This document shows positions 52,336-59,616 of a DNA stretch of 64,000 bases, piece after piece (positions within the stretch are counted from its first letter, which is position 1; each line of letters begins with the position of its first letter). The stretch comes from Terriglobia bacterium (GTDB taxonomy: Bacteria > Acidobacteriota > Terriglobia > Terriglobales > Acidobacteriaceae): assembly GCA_020073665.1 (NCBI GenBank), contig JAIQEU010000018.1:1-64000 (forward strand). The letters run 5' to 3'. Below the pieces are notes generated by a model. The model worked only from the letters and a program-made list of their open reading frames with translations, had not been told where the DNA came from and did no database searches. The position numbers were made by a program, and so were the translations under genes.

Positions 52336-54891
52336 CTACAGTCTCGGATCTACGGGTTCGCTCTCCAGCGCAAGCACTCCGAAGACACACTCATGAACTC
52401 GGCGCAGTGGTTCTTGGTGAACAAACCGCTCCAACGCTTCCAACCCCAAAGCAAACTCCCGAAGCGCGAGCGAACGCTTTGCGCCCAGACCTCTGCTCTT
52501 TAGCCGCAGCAAGTTCTCGGGAAGCGTGTATTCCGGGCCATAGATAATCCGCAAGTATTCTCGTCCACGGACCTTCACGGCAGGTTGCACCAATCCTTTC
52601 CGACCCTTAGCCACAAACTCCAACGGCTTAACAACCATGCCTTCACCGCCACTTGCCGTCAGCTCCTCCCACCATTTGATTCCTTTCTCCTGGTCGGCTC
52701 TGTCGGTAAGATCCACGACTTGAAATGGTGTTGCGAGTAGTAGACCAATGTCGGCCTGACACATTCGGGCAAGAATCCCCATGTGCCACAGGTGATCTTT
52801 CGCGGAGTGAACGGCACCCTCGCTGGCAAGCAGGTGGAAAGGCGCCAGTTTCAGGTCGGCTAGAGAACGCACCGTCCAGCAGTATCGTCGGTAAGCCTCG
52901 ACATAGAGATCTGCGGCTTCCTTGCGCTGTTGGTATTGTTCTGCAAGCGCTGAAATTTCATGATTTTCCGCGCTCGCTCTCAACGCACCAATCGCCACCG
53001 GCAAAGCCGCTCGGGCCGCCGCCCCGGTTGGAGCATATTGCTGGCGCAGCAACTCTTGCGCCTTGGCTGACCATGGCATCAATTCGCAGTCCAGGCAGAC
53101 CCAGTCAGTTTTGAGCTCTTCCCAAATGCCCGCTACGTCTACGGCTTTTCGGACTTTTTCCAGAAACTCCGACTCTCGTGGCGGGTCATTGAAGAACCGC
53201 CGCCCCGTCCGCGTGTAGCAGACTCCGGCCTCGCCTTCCATAATTCCAAACCGTTTGCGCGCAGCATCGGCGTCACGACAGACAACGACTACCGCTCGCG
53301 ATCCCATGTGCTTCTGTTGGCAGACCACCTTGTGCACGCCCTCGTGCAGGTAGTAGGCAAAGGCTTCTTCAGGATGTTCGAGCAGTCCGTTACGTTTACT
53401 GGTCTCACATGGGGACATCGTGGGCGGCAGGTAGATGAGCCACTTTGGATTTACCGCAAATCGGCTCATCACCTCCAGGGCTGTGATCGCATTCTCTTCT
53501 CGAATCGTGATGTTACGGTGCAACCGCGTGTTAATGATCCGCTTGCCGATGACATCCTCGATGTCGAGCAGGTCATCCAATTGCTGTTGTGCAGTCAGCG
53601 CTGGCGCCAATTCCTCCTGGGACAAGAACGGCTTGGCCGACTCGTAATAGGTTCGGAGAGCAGAAACCGACATCAATTCACGTTCGGGATAACGGAGGGC
53701 AGTCAATTTTCCGCCGAACACGCACCCGGTATCTATGTTGATCGTGCGGTTCAGCCATTCTGGCTCGGCAACCGGCGTATGCCCATAAACCACCATCGCC
53801 TTGCCACGATACTCAGCCGCCCAGTTGTAGCGCACTGGGAGTCCGTATTCGTCCGTCTCCCCGGTGGTCTCTCCATAGAGCGCAAAATCGCGCACTTTGC
53901 CAGAGCCGCGTCCCTGCATCTCCTCTCTCATGCCGGCGTGTGCCACGACGAGCTTCCCTTCGTCGAACACATAGTGGCTGACCAGATCGTCGAGAAACTT
54001 GATGACCGTCTGCTTGAATTCAGGAGTCTCCTTATCGAGCTGTTCAACTGAGTCGGCCAATCCATGCGTCAACTGCACATCGCGTCCCTTCAGTTTCCGC
54101 ATCAGCTTCATGTCATGATTTCCAGGAACGCAGAACGCCGTGCCGTCTTCAACCATTTCCATGACCAGGCGCAGCACCGCTGAAATCTTGGGCCCGCGGT
54201 CAACTAGATCACCAACGAAAATCGCTCTGCGTCCATCGGGTGGAGTAACAGTTGTTGCTGTCGGTTCTTCGTTGATCTGGTAACCAAGCTGAACGAGCAA
54301 AGCGGACAACTCTTCGTAGCAACCGTGTACGTCCCCGATGATGTCGAACGGCCCATGCTCGTGTTTCAGATTATTCCAAAGCGGCTGTCGCACGATCGTG
54401 ACCGAGGAGACCTCCTCTGGACTCGACAGCACGAAGACATGACGGAAGCCTTCGCGTTCCAGTCCCCGAAGCGAGCGCCGCAGTTGTTGCGCCTGGTTTC
54501 GGATGACGTGAGGACCGAACTGACGGTCGGGCCGACTCTGATTACGTTCGTGGCAGACCTTCTCTGGCAGGTTCAAAACGATGGCCACCGGCAAAACATG
54601 AAACTCGCGAGCGAGTGCCACTAGCGGCTTGCGCGCCTCAGGCTGTACGTTGGTCGCGTCAACTACGGTCAGACGGCCAGCAGCAAGCCTCTTGCGAGCG
54701 ACGTAGTGCAGGACATCGAATGCATCATTCGTGGCCTCTTGGGAATTCTCGTCGTCTGACACAAGACCGCGGCAGAAGTCTGAAGAGAGAACCTCCGTGG
54801 ACTTGAAGTGCTCCCGAGCGAAACTCGACTTCCCGCAGCCCGAAGGACCGATGAGAACAACCAACGAAAGTTCAGGAATCGTTATGGTCAC
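52336..54891 (-). CDS. pnkp: Polynucleotide kinase-phosphatase-ligase of the bacterial RNA repair system
   Basis: 851 aa, close to the length of the well-studied clostridial Pnkp (about 870). Three domains are in order: a P-loop kinase (GPSGCGKSSFAREHF near residue 13); a binuclear metallophosphatase (GDVHGCYEE near 185, GDLVDRGP near 229, GNHD near 257, AHAGM and YGHTP); and a C-terminal nucleotidyltransferase/ligase domain with the adenylation-type motif QKHMGSR near 525. Known Pnkp heals both ends of cleaved RNA and seals after Hen1 activates it. The start overlaps the hen1 stop by 4 bp (ATGA). All three catalytic domains look intact. Confidence 0.95.
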   Translation of the reverse strand: MTITIPELSLVVLIGPSGCGKSSFAREHFKSTEVLSSDFCRGLVSDDENSQEATNDAFDVLHYVARKRLAAGRLTVVDATNVQPEARKPLVALAREFHVLPVAIVLNLPEKVCHERNQSRPDRQFGPHVIRNQAQQLRRSLRGLEREGFRHVFVLSSPEEVSSVTIVRQPLWNNLKHEHGPFDIIGDVHGCYEELSALLVQLGYQINEEPTATTVTPPDGRRAIFVGDLVDRGPKISAVLRLVMEMVEDGTAFCVPGNHDMKLMRKLKGRDVQLTHGLADSVEQLDKETPEFKQTVIKFLDDLVSHYVFDEGKLVVAHAGMREEMQGRGSGKVRDFALYGETTGETDEYGLPVRYNWAAEYRGKAMVVYGHTPVAEPEWLNRTINIDTGCVFGGKLTALRYPERELMSVSALRTYYESAKPFLSQEELAPALTAQQQLDDLLDIEDVIGKRIINTRLHRNITIREENAITALEVMSRFAVNPKWLIYLPPTMSPCETSKRNGLLEHPEEAFAYYLHEGVHKVVCQQKHMGSRAVVVVCRDADAARKRFGIMEGEAGVCYTRTGRRFFNDPPRESEFLEKVRKAVDVAGIWEELKTDWVCLDCELMPWSAKAQELLRQQYAPTGAAARAALPVAIGALRASAENHEISALAEQYQQRKEAADLYVEAYRRYCWTVRSLADLKLAPFHLLASEGAVHSAKDHLWHMGILARMCQADIGLLLATPFQVVDLTDRADQEKGIKWWEELTASGGEGMVVKPLEFVAKGRKGLVQPAVKVRGREYLRIIYGPEYTLPENLLRLKSRGLGAKRSLALREFALGLEALERFVHQEPLRRVHECVFGVLALESEPVDPRL

Positions 54892-56285
54892 GAGCTGAAT
54901 ACCCCCATCTGCGTGGGCGCGCCCACTTGGGGATCTTCTTCTCCGACCGGAAGAAACCTTACTGCGTACCCAAAGCGTTCAGAGATCCGGCGTGACCACA
55001 GCTGAAATTGCTTCCGAGTCCACTCAAAACGGTGATCTTTGTGGCGGAACTTTCCCGCGGGCAGAGTCTCGAACTTCACGTTGTACTCGCAGTTCGGAGT
55101 GGTCACGATGATCGTTTTCGGGCGCGCGGCTTCGAAAAGAACACGCTCGAATGCGGCCAGTCGCGGTGCGTCCAGATGCTCGATGACTTCCACGACCGTG
55201 GCGGCGTCGTAGCCACTCAGGCGCTTGTCCCGATACATTAGCGAACCATGGATCAGTTTCAACCGCTCCCTCTGCTTTGTGGGCATCCGGTCGACTTTCA
55301 AGCGCTGGCTCGCAATCTCAAGACTCCGATACGAGACATCCATACCCACGATCTCCGTTAGTGACTTCTCATCCAACAGGGTCCGCAGGAGTTTCCCTTC
55401 TCCACAGCCCAAGTCCAGGACGCGCTTCGCCTCGACGGATCGAAGCACAGCAACCACTGCTCCCATGCGCTGCTGCCAGAGCCGAATCGGCTCCTCCATT
55501 TTCGTTTCTTCCTCAGAGTGAGCTTCCTCTGCCGCGTCAGGATCGGGGTTGTCTTCCTCCGCGAGTCTGGCGAGTGCCTCTCGCGCCAGTTGCCGCTGCC
55601 GGGGCAGATATCGTTTTACGATCGCTTCTTTGTTAGGGTGCGATGCCAACCAGCCTTCCCCTTTTCGCAGGAGCTTCTCAACTTCGTCGTTCCCAATCCA
55701 GTAGTGCTTCTCCGCGTCGAGCACCGGGATCAGTACGTAAAGATGATTCAGCATGTCCTGCAAGCGGAATGTCCCCGCCAAGGTCACTGAGTAGTACGGT
55801 CCCTCACCCCACTCTGGAAATTTCTCGTCAAGCGGATGATGTTGGGCGGTTACGCTGTATCCCAGAGGCTCGAATAGCTCGCGGATCAAACCCTCACCGG
55901 CCCGGCAGGCTACCACCGTCAAGTTTGCGATCAACGGGATCGCCTGATCCGCCAGTTCTTGCCTCCCCTTGCTGCGGCCAGACATGGCTGTCCCGAAAGC
56001 GCGTCCCATAGCGACGCTAAGGAAAGAAGAGAGCACGTAGGGCCGGTCGTTCACATACTGATCAAGAGTTCCGCCCTCATGCTGACCCCGCTTGCCGCGA
56101 ACCAATCCCACTGGATCGACATCGAGCAGCAAGGCAGCCGTGCACCGTTCCGAGGTCGCTTCCGGGTAGAAAACATGTGCTTTCCCAAACGACAGCTCGA
56201 ACGAATGCAACTTCGCCGGGTTCTTATGAAGCAGGTAACCCAAGTCCGTCGCGGGGTTATGCGTAGTTGTGAGCGTCAAAAGCAT
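54888..56285 (-). CDS. hen1: RNA 3'-terminal 2'-O-methyltransferase Hen1
   Basis: 465 aa from ATG 56285; a longer frame continues upstream into the tRNA-Pro gene and is rejected. The N-terminal half is the bacterial Hen1 Pnkp-activating domain (LGYLLHKNPAKLHSFELSFG, FYPEATSERCTAALLLDVDP). The C-terminal half is the methyltransferase: DLGCGEGKLL near 290 and EVIEHLD near 368 (metal-binding Glu/His). In known systems Hen1 methylates the 2'-OH at the cleaved RNA 3' end before Pnkp ligation, making the repaired tRNA resistant to renewed cleavage. A perfect TATAAT lies seven bases before the ATG. Confidence 0.95.
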   Translation of the reverse strand: MLLTLTTTHNPATDLGYLLHKNPAKLHSFELSFGKAHVFYPEATSERCTAALLLDVDPVGLVRGKRGQHEGGTLDQYVNDRPYVLSSFLSVAMGRAFGTAMSGRSKGRQELADQAIPLIANLTVVACRAGEGLIRELFEPLGYSVTAQHHPLDEKFPEWGEGPYYSVTLAGTFRLQDMLNHLYVLIPVLDAEKHYWIGNDEVEKLLRKGEGWLASHPNKEAIVKRYLPRQRQLAREALARLAEEDNPDPDAAEEAHSEEETKMEEPIRLWQQRMGAVVAVLRSVEAKRVLDLGCGEGKLLRTLLDEKSLTEIVGMDVSYRSLEIASQRLKVDRMPTKQRERLKLIHGSLMYRDKRLSGYDAATVVEVIEHLDAPRLAAFERVLFEAARPKTIIVTTPNCEYNVKFETLPAGKFRHKDHRFEWTRKQFQLWSRRISERFGYAVRFLPVGEEDPQVGAPTQMGVFSS

Positions 56286-56291
56286 GGTCGA

Positions 56292-56297
56292 ATTATA
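56292..56297 (-). promoter_or_regulatory. TATAAT -10-like box just before hen1
   Basis: Six bases separate TATAAT from the ATG of hen1. If it is used, the transcript would begin at or next to the start codon (leaderless). I find no good -35 at 17 bp and there is no Shine-Dalgarno motif before this ATG. Confidence 0.4.
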
Positions 56298-56352
56298 CGA
56301 GTCCTTATTCTCTAGCTTTCGTGGACATGTATCGCCTCGAAAGCACAAAAAA

Positions 56353-56427
56353 TGGTCCGGGTGGCAGGAGTTGAACCTGCGTTGACATGTGCCCAAGACA
56401 TGTGGGTGGCCGCTACCCTACACCCGG
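56353..56427 (-). tRNA. tRNA-Pro (TGG)
   Basis: Acceptor CCGGGTG/CACCCGG, A73 and CCA. The anticodon arm is CATGT-CTTGGGC-ACATG. It lies between rtcB and hen1 in the same orientation, 33 bp after the rtcB stop. Confidence 0.95.
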
Positions 56428-56460
56428 ATTGTTAGAGAGGGCCTTGCAGCCCTCTCCTGT

Positions 56461-57690
56461 TTAGCCCTTCACGCAAACCACCTGGCGCAATGTGTGCACC
56501 ACATCCACCAAGTCACGCTGCGCTTCCATCACGGCGTCGATGGACTTGTACGCCATCGGAGTTTCGTCGATGACGTCCGCATCCTTACGACACTCGACGC
56601 CAGCCGTTGCCTTGGCGTGATCGTCCAGCGTGAAGCGGCGCTTCGCTTCCGTACGCGACATGGCGCGTCCGGCTCCATGACTACAACTCATGAAACTCTC
56701 CGGATTGCCCTTGCCGCGCACGATGTACGAGCGCGCTCCCATGCTGCCCGGGATGATTCCCATGTCGCCCTGTCGCGCACGAACTGCGCCCTTACGCGTG
56801 ATGAGCACGTTCTCGCCGTAGTGGTGCTCCCAAGTCACATAATTGTGATGGCAGCTCACGACTTCCACATTGGCTTCGAACGCCGGGACTTCTCCCGACG
56901 CCTGCACCGCCGCGATCAGGTTGCGCATCATTAGCTCGCGGTTGGCCAGCGCGTAGTCCTGTGCCCAATGCACTGCGCGGACGTAGTCCTCGAAGTGCTC
57001 CGTGCCCTGCGGCAGGTACGCGAGGTCCTGGTCCGGCAGGTTGATCATCCACTGACGCATGTCGTTCTTCGCTAGCTCGATGAAAAACGTGCCGAAGCGA
57101 TTGCCCACGCCGCGGGATCCTGAGTGCAGTAGGAACCAGACGTTCTTGTTTTCATCGAGGCAGACCTCGATGAAGTGGTTCCCAGTGCCAAGCGTTCCCA
57201 GGTGATTCACGCGCTGCTTGTGATCCAGCTTGGGATACTTCTCGACGATTGCCTTGTAAGCCGGCTCCATCTTCGCCCACACCTCCGCGTGATGCGACGG
57301 GGCATCCGACCACGCGCCGCGGTCGTTCGCTCGTCCGTTGTCGGTGCGTCCGTGCGGCACCGCCTTCTCAATCGCCGTACGGACGCCGTGCAGATTTTCC
57401 GGCAGATGATTGGCGTGCAAAGAAGTCTGCACCGCCATCATGCCGCAGCCAATATCCACACCTACCGCCGCCGGAATGATTGCGCCGCGAGTCGGAATGA
57501 CGCTGCCCACGGTCGCGCCGATGCCCCAATGCACGTCCGGCATGGCCGCCACCCACTTGTAGATGAACGGCAACTGTGCCACGTTCAAGAGCTGCTGACG
57601 CGCGGCGTCCTCGAGCTGGACACCCTTAGTCCAGGCCTTAATGGGCACGCCCTTGTCCGGCATCATCACGTTGTAGGTTGCGTCTGTCAT
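56461..57690 (-). CDS. rtcB: RNA-splicing/repair ligase RtcB
   Basis: 409 aa from ATG 57690, preceded by GGAAAG; upstream in-frame Met codons overlap tRNA DNA and are rejected. Conserved RtcB motifs are present: metal-binding GVDIGCGMM near residue 80, GTGNHFIEV near 167, HSGSRGVGN, SCHHNYVTWE and the guanylylated His in SCSHGAGR near 337. RtcB joins 2',3'-cyclic phosphate or 3'-phosphate ends to 5'-OH RNA ends using GTP and Mn. Here it sits directly behind 14 tRNA genes and ahead of tRNA-Pro, hen1 and pnkp. No archease or RtcR regulator is seen. Confidence 0.95.
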   Translation of the reverse strand: MTDATYNVMMPDKGVPIKAWTKGVQLEDAARQQLLNVAQLPFIYKWVAAMPDVHWGIGATVGSVIPTRGAIIPAAVGVDIGCGMMAVQTSLHANHLPENLHGVRTAIEKAVPHGRTDNGRANDRGAWSDAPSHHAEVWAKMEPAYKAIVEKYPKLDHKQRVNHLGTLGTGNHFIEVCLDENKNVWFLLHSGSRGVGNRFGTFFIELAKNDMRQWMINLPDQDLAYLPQGTEHFEDYVRAVHWAQDYALANRELMMRNLIAAVQASGEVPAFEANVEVVSCHHNYVTWEHHYGENVLITRKGAVRARQGDMGIIPGSMGARSYIVRGKGNPESFMSCSHGAGRAMSRTEAKRRFTLDDHAKATAGVECRKDADVIDETPMAYKSIDAVMEAQRDLVDVVHTLRQVVCVKG

Positions 57691-57730
57691 TGTCTTTCCT
57701 TTCTTGCAGCCAACATTTGCGTCACGAATC

Positions 57731-57804
57731 TGGTGGCTCGGCACGGAATTGAACCGTATCCACTGGCTTTTCAGACCAGCACTCTGCCGTCGAGTTCCCG
57801 AGCC
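57731..57804 (-). tRNA. tRNA-Phe (GAA)
   Basis: Acceptor GGCTCGG/CCGAGCC, A73, CCA. Anticodon loop CTGAAAA. Last tRNA of the array, 40 bp before the rtcB start. Confidence 0.95.
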
Positions 57805-57809
57805 AAACT

Positions 57810-57883
57810 TGGTGGACGGTGCGAGAATTGAACTCGCATTTCACGGTTGCAGGCCGTGAGTAATCCCGTTATACGAACCGCCC
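57810..57883 (-). tRNA. tRNA-Ala (TGC), C33 variant
   Basis: Acceptor GGGCGGT/ACCGTCC contains the G3-U70 pair and A73 that define alanine identity. The anticodon arm CACGG-CCTGCAA-CCGTG gives TGC with C instead of the near-universal U at position 33. Reading GCA (Cys) would require a broken stem and does not fit the acceptor. Confidence 0.75.
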
Positions 57884-57886
57884 ATT

Positions 57887-57962
57887 TGGGGCGAGATGAG
57901 AGAATCGAACTCTCGTGACTGGAGCCACAATCCAGTGCCTAAGCCATTCGGCCAATCCCGCC
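57887..57962 (-). tRNA. tRNA-His (GTG)
   Basis: G-1 opposite C73, the histidine identity feature. Acceptor GCGGGAT/ATCTCGC, anticodon loop TTGTGGC, encoded CCA. Confidence 0.95.
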
Positions 57963-57971
57963 ATCGAAATC

Positions 57972-58045
57972 TGGAGCTGGTCGAGTGAATCGAACACTCG
58001 TCGGAGAGGTACAAGCTCTCTGCACTCCCACTGTGCTAGACCAGC
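57972..58045 (-). tRNA. tRNA-Thr (TGT)
   Basis: Acceptor GCTGGTC/GACCAGC, T73, CCA. Anticodon arm GAGAG-CTTGTAC-CTCTC. Confidence 0.9.
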
Positions 58046-58052
58046 AAACTTG

Positions 58053-58127
58053 TGGAGCTGGCACGCAGCCTCGAACTGCGGTCGGGCGCTTACCATGCGC
58101 CTGCTCTTCCCGTTGAGCTATACCAGC
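58053..58127 (-). tRNA. tRNA-Thr (GGT)
   Basis: Acceptor GCTGGTA/TGCCAGC, T73, CCA. Anticodon arm GGCGC-ATGGTAA-GCGCC. Confidence 0.9.
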
Positions 58128-58129
58128 GG

Positions 58130-58201
58130 AGCTGGTGCGGCGATTCGAACGCCGATCACGGACTTACGAGGCCGGCACTCTTCCCACTGAGCTACACCAG
58201 C
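58130..58201 (-). tRNA. tRNA-Thr (CGT)
   Basis: Acceptor GCTGGTG/CACCAGC, T73. Loop CTCGTAA with one mismatch in the anticodon stem. CCA is not encoded: the next bases are CCG and the last is shared with the 5' end of the adjoining tRNA-Thr (GGT). Confidence 0.85.
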
Positions 58202-58223
58202 GCAAAACTTCTTTGCGACTATC

Positions 58224-58299
58224 TGGAGGCGGTGGGGAGAATTGCACTCCCGATGATCTCCTTTGCAGGGAGATGCCTTGCTGTCTTGGCTACACCGCC
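58224..58299 (-). tRNA. tRNA-Cys (GCA)
   Basis: Acceptor GGCGGTG/CACCGCC, T73 (cysteine-type), CCA. Anticodon arm TCTCC-CTGCAAA-GGAGA. The T-loop is TGCAATT instead of the usual TTCxAxT. Confidence 0.9.
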
Positions 58300-58309
58300 T
58301 CATGAAACC

Positions 58310-58385
58310 TGGAGCGGAAGGCGGGACTCGAACCCGCGCTCTCGACGTTGGCAACGTCGCGTCTTGGCCACTAGACGACTTCCGC
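58310..58385 (-). tRNA. tRNA-Gly (GCC)
   Basis: Acceptor GCGGAAG/CTTCCGC, T73, CCA. Anticodon arm CGACG-TTGCCAA-CGTCG. Confidence 0.95.
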
Positions 58386-58398
58386 CCTCACAAAATCT

Positions 58399-58473
58399 TG
58401 GAGCGAGCAGCGAGAGTCGAACTCGCGTCATCGGGTTGGAGGCCCGAGGCACCAGCCGCTATACCATGCTCGC
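58399..58473 (-). tRNA. tRNA-Gly (TCC), C33 variant
   Basis: Acceptor GCGAGCA/TGCTCGC, T73, CCA. Anticodon arm TCGGG-CCTCCAA-CCCGA, with C rather than U at position 33. Confidence 0.85.
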
Positions 58474-58483
58474 CCTTCACATC

Positions 58484-58560
58484 TGGCAGGGGTGACAGGA
58501 TTCGAACCTGCTTGAACTCGTTTTGGAGACGAGCGCCCTTCCCACCGGGTCATCACCCCT
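58484..58560 (-). tRNA. tRNA-Trp (CCA)
   Basis: Acceptor AGGGGTG/CACCCCT, G73, CCA. Anticodon arm CTCGT-CTCCAAA-ACGAG. Confidence 0.95.
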
Positions 58561-58561
58561 G

Positions 58562-58635
58562 TGGCGGTCGCAACGGGAGTTGAACCCGTCCCTCCTGATA
58601 GACAGTCAGGCATCCTGCCGCTAGACTCTACGACC
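58562..58635 (-). tRNA. tRNA-Asp (GTC)
   Basis: Acceptor GGTCGTA/TGCGACC, G73, CCA. Anticodon arm CCTGA-CTGTCTA-TCAGG. One base separates it from tRNA-Trp. Confidence 0.95.
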
Positions 58636-58647
58636 ACTTTTCAAACT

Positions 58648-58723
58648 TGGCTGCGAGGGCACGATTCGAACGTGCATGAACCGGGTCAGAGCCGGTTATC
58701 CTGGCCGATTGGATGACCTCGCA
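58648..58723 (-). tRNA. tRNA-Gln (CTG)
   Basis: Acceptor TGCGAGG/CCTCGCA, G73, CCA. Anticodon loop CTCTGAC. Confidence 0.95.
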
Positions 58724-58850
58724 ACTATGAGGAGGGAACCTGCGGATACGGTGTGTTTTCTGGACAAGAGAAGTAACCGTAGCCTTCACCACTCCCCGAA
58801 TTCTAACCATTGCTCCTTAATGAGCTTCCTCCTTTGCTGACCTTAGAAAC

Positions 58851-58924
58851 TGGCTGCCGGGGAGCGATTCGAACGCCCGTATCTGGATTCAAAATCCAGG
58901 GTCCTGCCACTAGACGACCCGGCA
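58851..58924 (-). tRNA. tRNA-Gln (TTG)
   Basis: Acceptor TGCCGGG/CCCGGCA, G73, CCA. Anticodon arm CTGGA-TTTTGAA-TCCAG. The 127-bp gap before the next tRNA (58724-58850) holds no recognisable gene. Confidence 0.95.
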
Positions 58925-59116
58925 TCACACTTTCAGCGACACTGCTTTCATGCACCGCACACACAACACCGCCGACTCATCGATGTTGTGGCCAAGTCTC
59001 CTGCGATCCATGCGCGCACGATCCACCAACTCGCGATGATCTCCGCCGCGGTCGCAGAAGAGTTCCGATGCCAGCTCGATCTCAAGCCCTTCGAGTTCAA
59101 TCGTTTGTGTACTCAT
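58925..59116 (-). CDS. Small ORF inside the tRNA array
   Basis: 63 aa (MSTQTIELEGLEIELASELF ... VLCVRCMKAVSLKV). Its ATG lies 5 bp past the 3' end of tRNA-Glu, and its stop codon touches the first base of tRNA-Gln (TTG). It is acidic, with one CxxC pair near the end. No ribosome site is evident and no family is recognised. It could be a genuine small protein carried with the array. Confidence 0.45.
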   Translation of the reverse strand: MSTQTIELEGLEIELASELFCDRGGDHRELVDRARMDRRRLGHNIDESAVLCVRCMKAVSLKV

Positions 59117-59120
59117 AAGT

Positions 59121-59195
59121 TGGTAGCAGCGAGGAGAGTCGAACTCCCATCTCAGCCTTGAAAGAGCCGTATCCTGGCCGTTAGACGACGCTGCC
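59121..59195 (-). tRNA. tRNA-Glu (TTC), first gene of the array
   Basis: Acceptor GGCAGCG/CGCTGCT with a G-U first pair, A73 (G is usual for Glu), CCA. The anticodon arm CGGCT-CTTTCAA-GGCTG has two wobble pairs. Its sequence is unlike the tRNA-Glu 3' half at 42720, so it is not the attachment-site parent. Confidence 0.9.
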
Positions 59196-59237
59196 TCCTC
59201 TCTGCGCATCGGTACAAATGCGCCGTAAAAAGCAAAA

Positions 59238-59259
59238 GCCCCCGATTTGTATCGGAGGC
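59238..59259 (-). terminator. Terminator/attenuator hairpin ahead of the tRNA array
   Basis: On the minus strand GCCTCCGAT pairs with ATCGGGGGC around ACAA, followed by TTTTGCTTTTT. It lies 42 nt upstream of the first tRNA, an unusual place for a terminator unless it attenuates array transcription or ends a leader. Confidence 0.55.
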
Positions 59260-59395
59260 CCAGAAAAACTACGCGCTATGGATCGCCCCCGTTACATGAA
59301 CGTACCTTCCCCCGCCCATTGCCACGTAAACGTGGCCGGTGTCGGGAAGCAATCGGTATGGGGTTTGCGCATCATTGCGTGTATCTCAGTTTCTA

Positions 59396-59423
59396 CTTTT
59401 ACATCATTCTACAAATTCGTCAA
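59396..59423 (-). promoter_or_regulatory. Possible promoter of the tRNA array
   Basis: Minus strand TTGACG (59418-59423) and TAAAAG (59396-59401) with a 16-bp spacer. The -35 is good and the -10 is weak. Confidence 0.35.
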
Positions 59424-59616
59424 TACCCAAAAGTGGTGGGCTTACTTCCGAGTCGCCAACCATCCTTAATCCAGTTCGACCACAACGGTCGCGTCCTCAG
59501 GCGCCCGGCCTAATGCTGTGAAACGATCCAGTCTGACTTGTACAAGTTACCACCGATGTGTGAAATCATAAATCCCATCGCTAATTCTGCTACCATGCGG
59601 CCATTCGGAGAACCAC

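Larger units (their letters stand above)
59196..59616. other. Divergent control region of tRNA array and macroglobulin gene
   Basis: No gene is supported. It contains a minus-strand terminator-like hairpin (59238-59259) and a possible minus-strand promoter (59396-59423). Confidence 0.4.

Noticed and set aside
57810-57883. tRNA-Cys reading of this gene (GCA)
   Set aside because: The GCA frame breaks the anticodon stem, whereas the acceptor has the G3-U70 pair and A73 of tRNA-Ala; TGC with C33 fits better.
58724-58850. Additional tRNA in the array gap
   Set aside because: No T-arm (TTCNANN) with matching acceptor could be folded from either strand.
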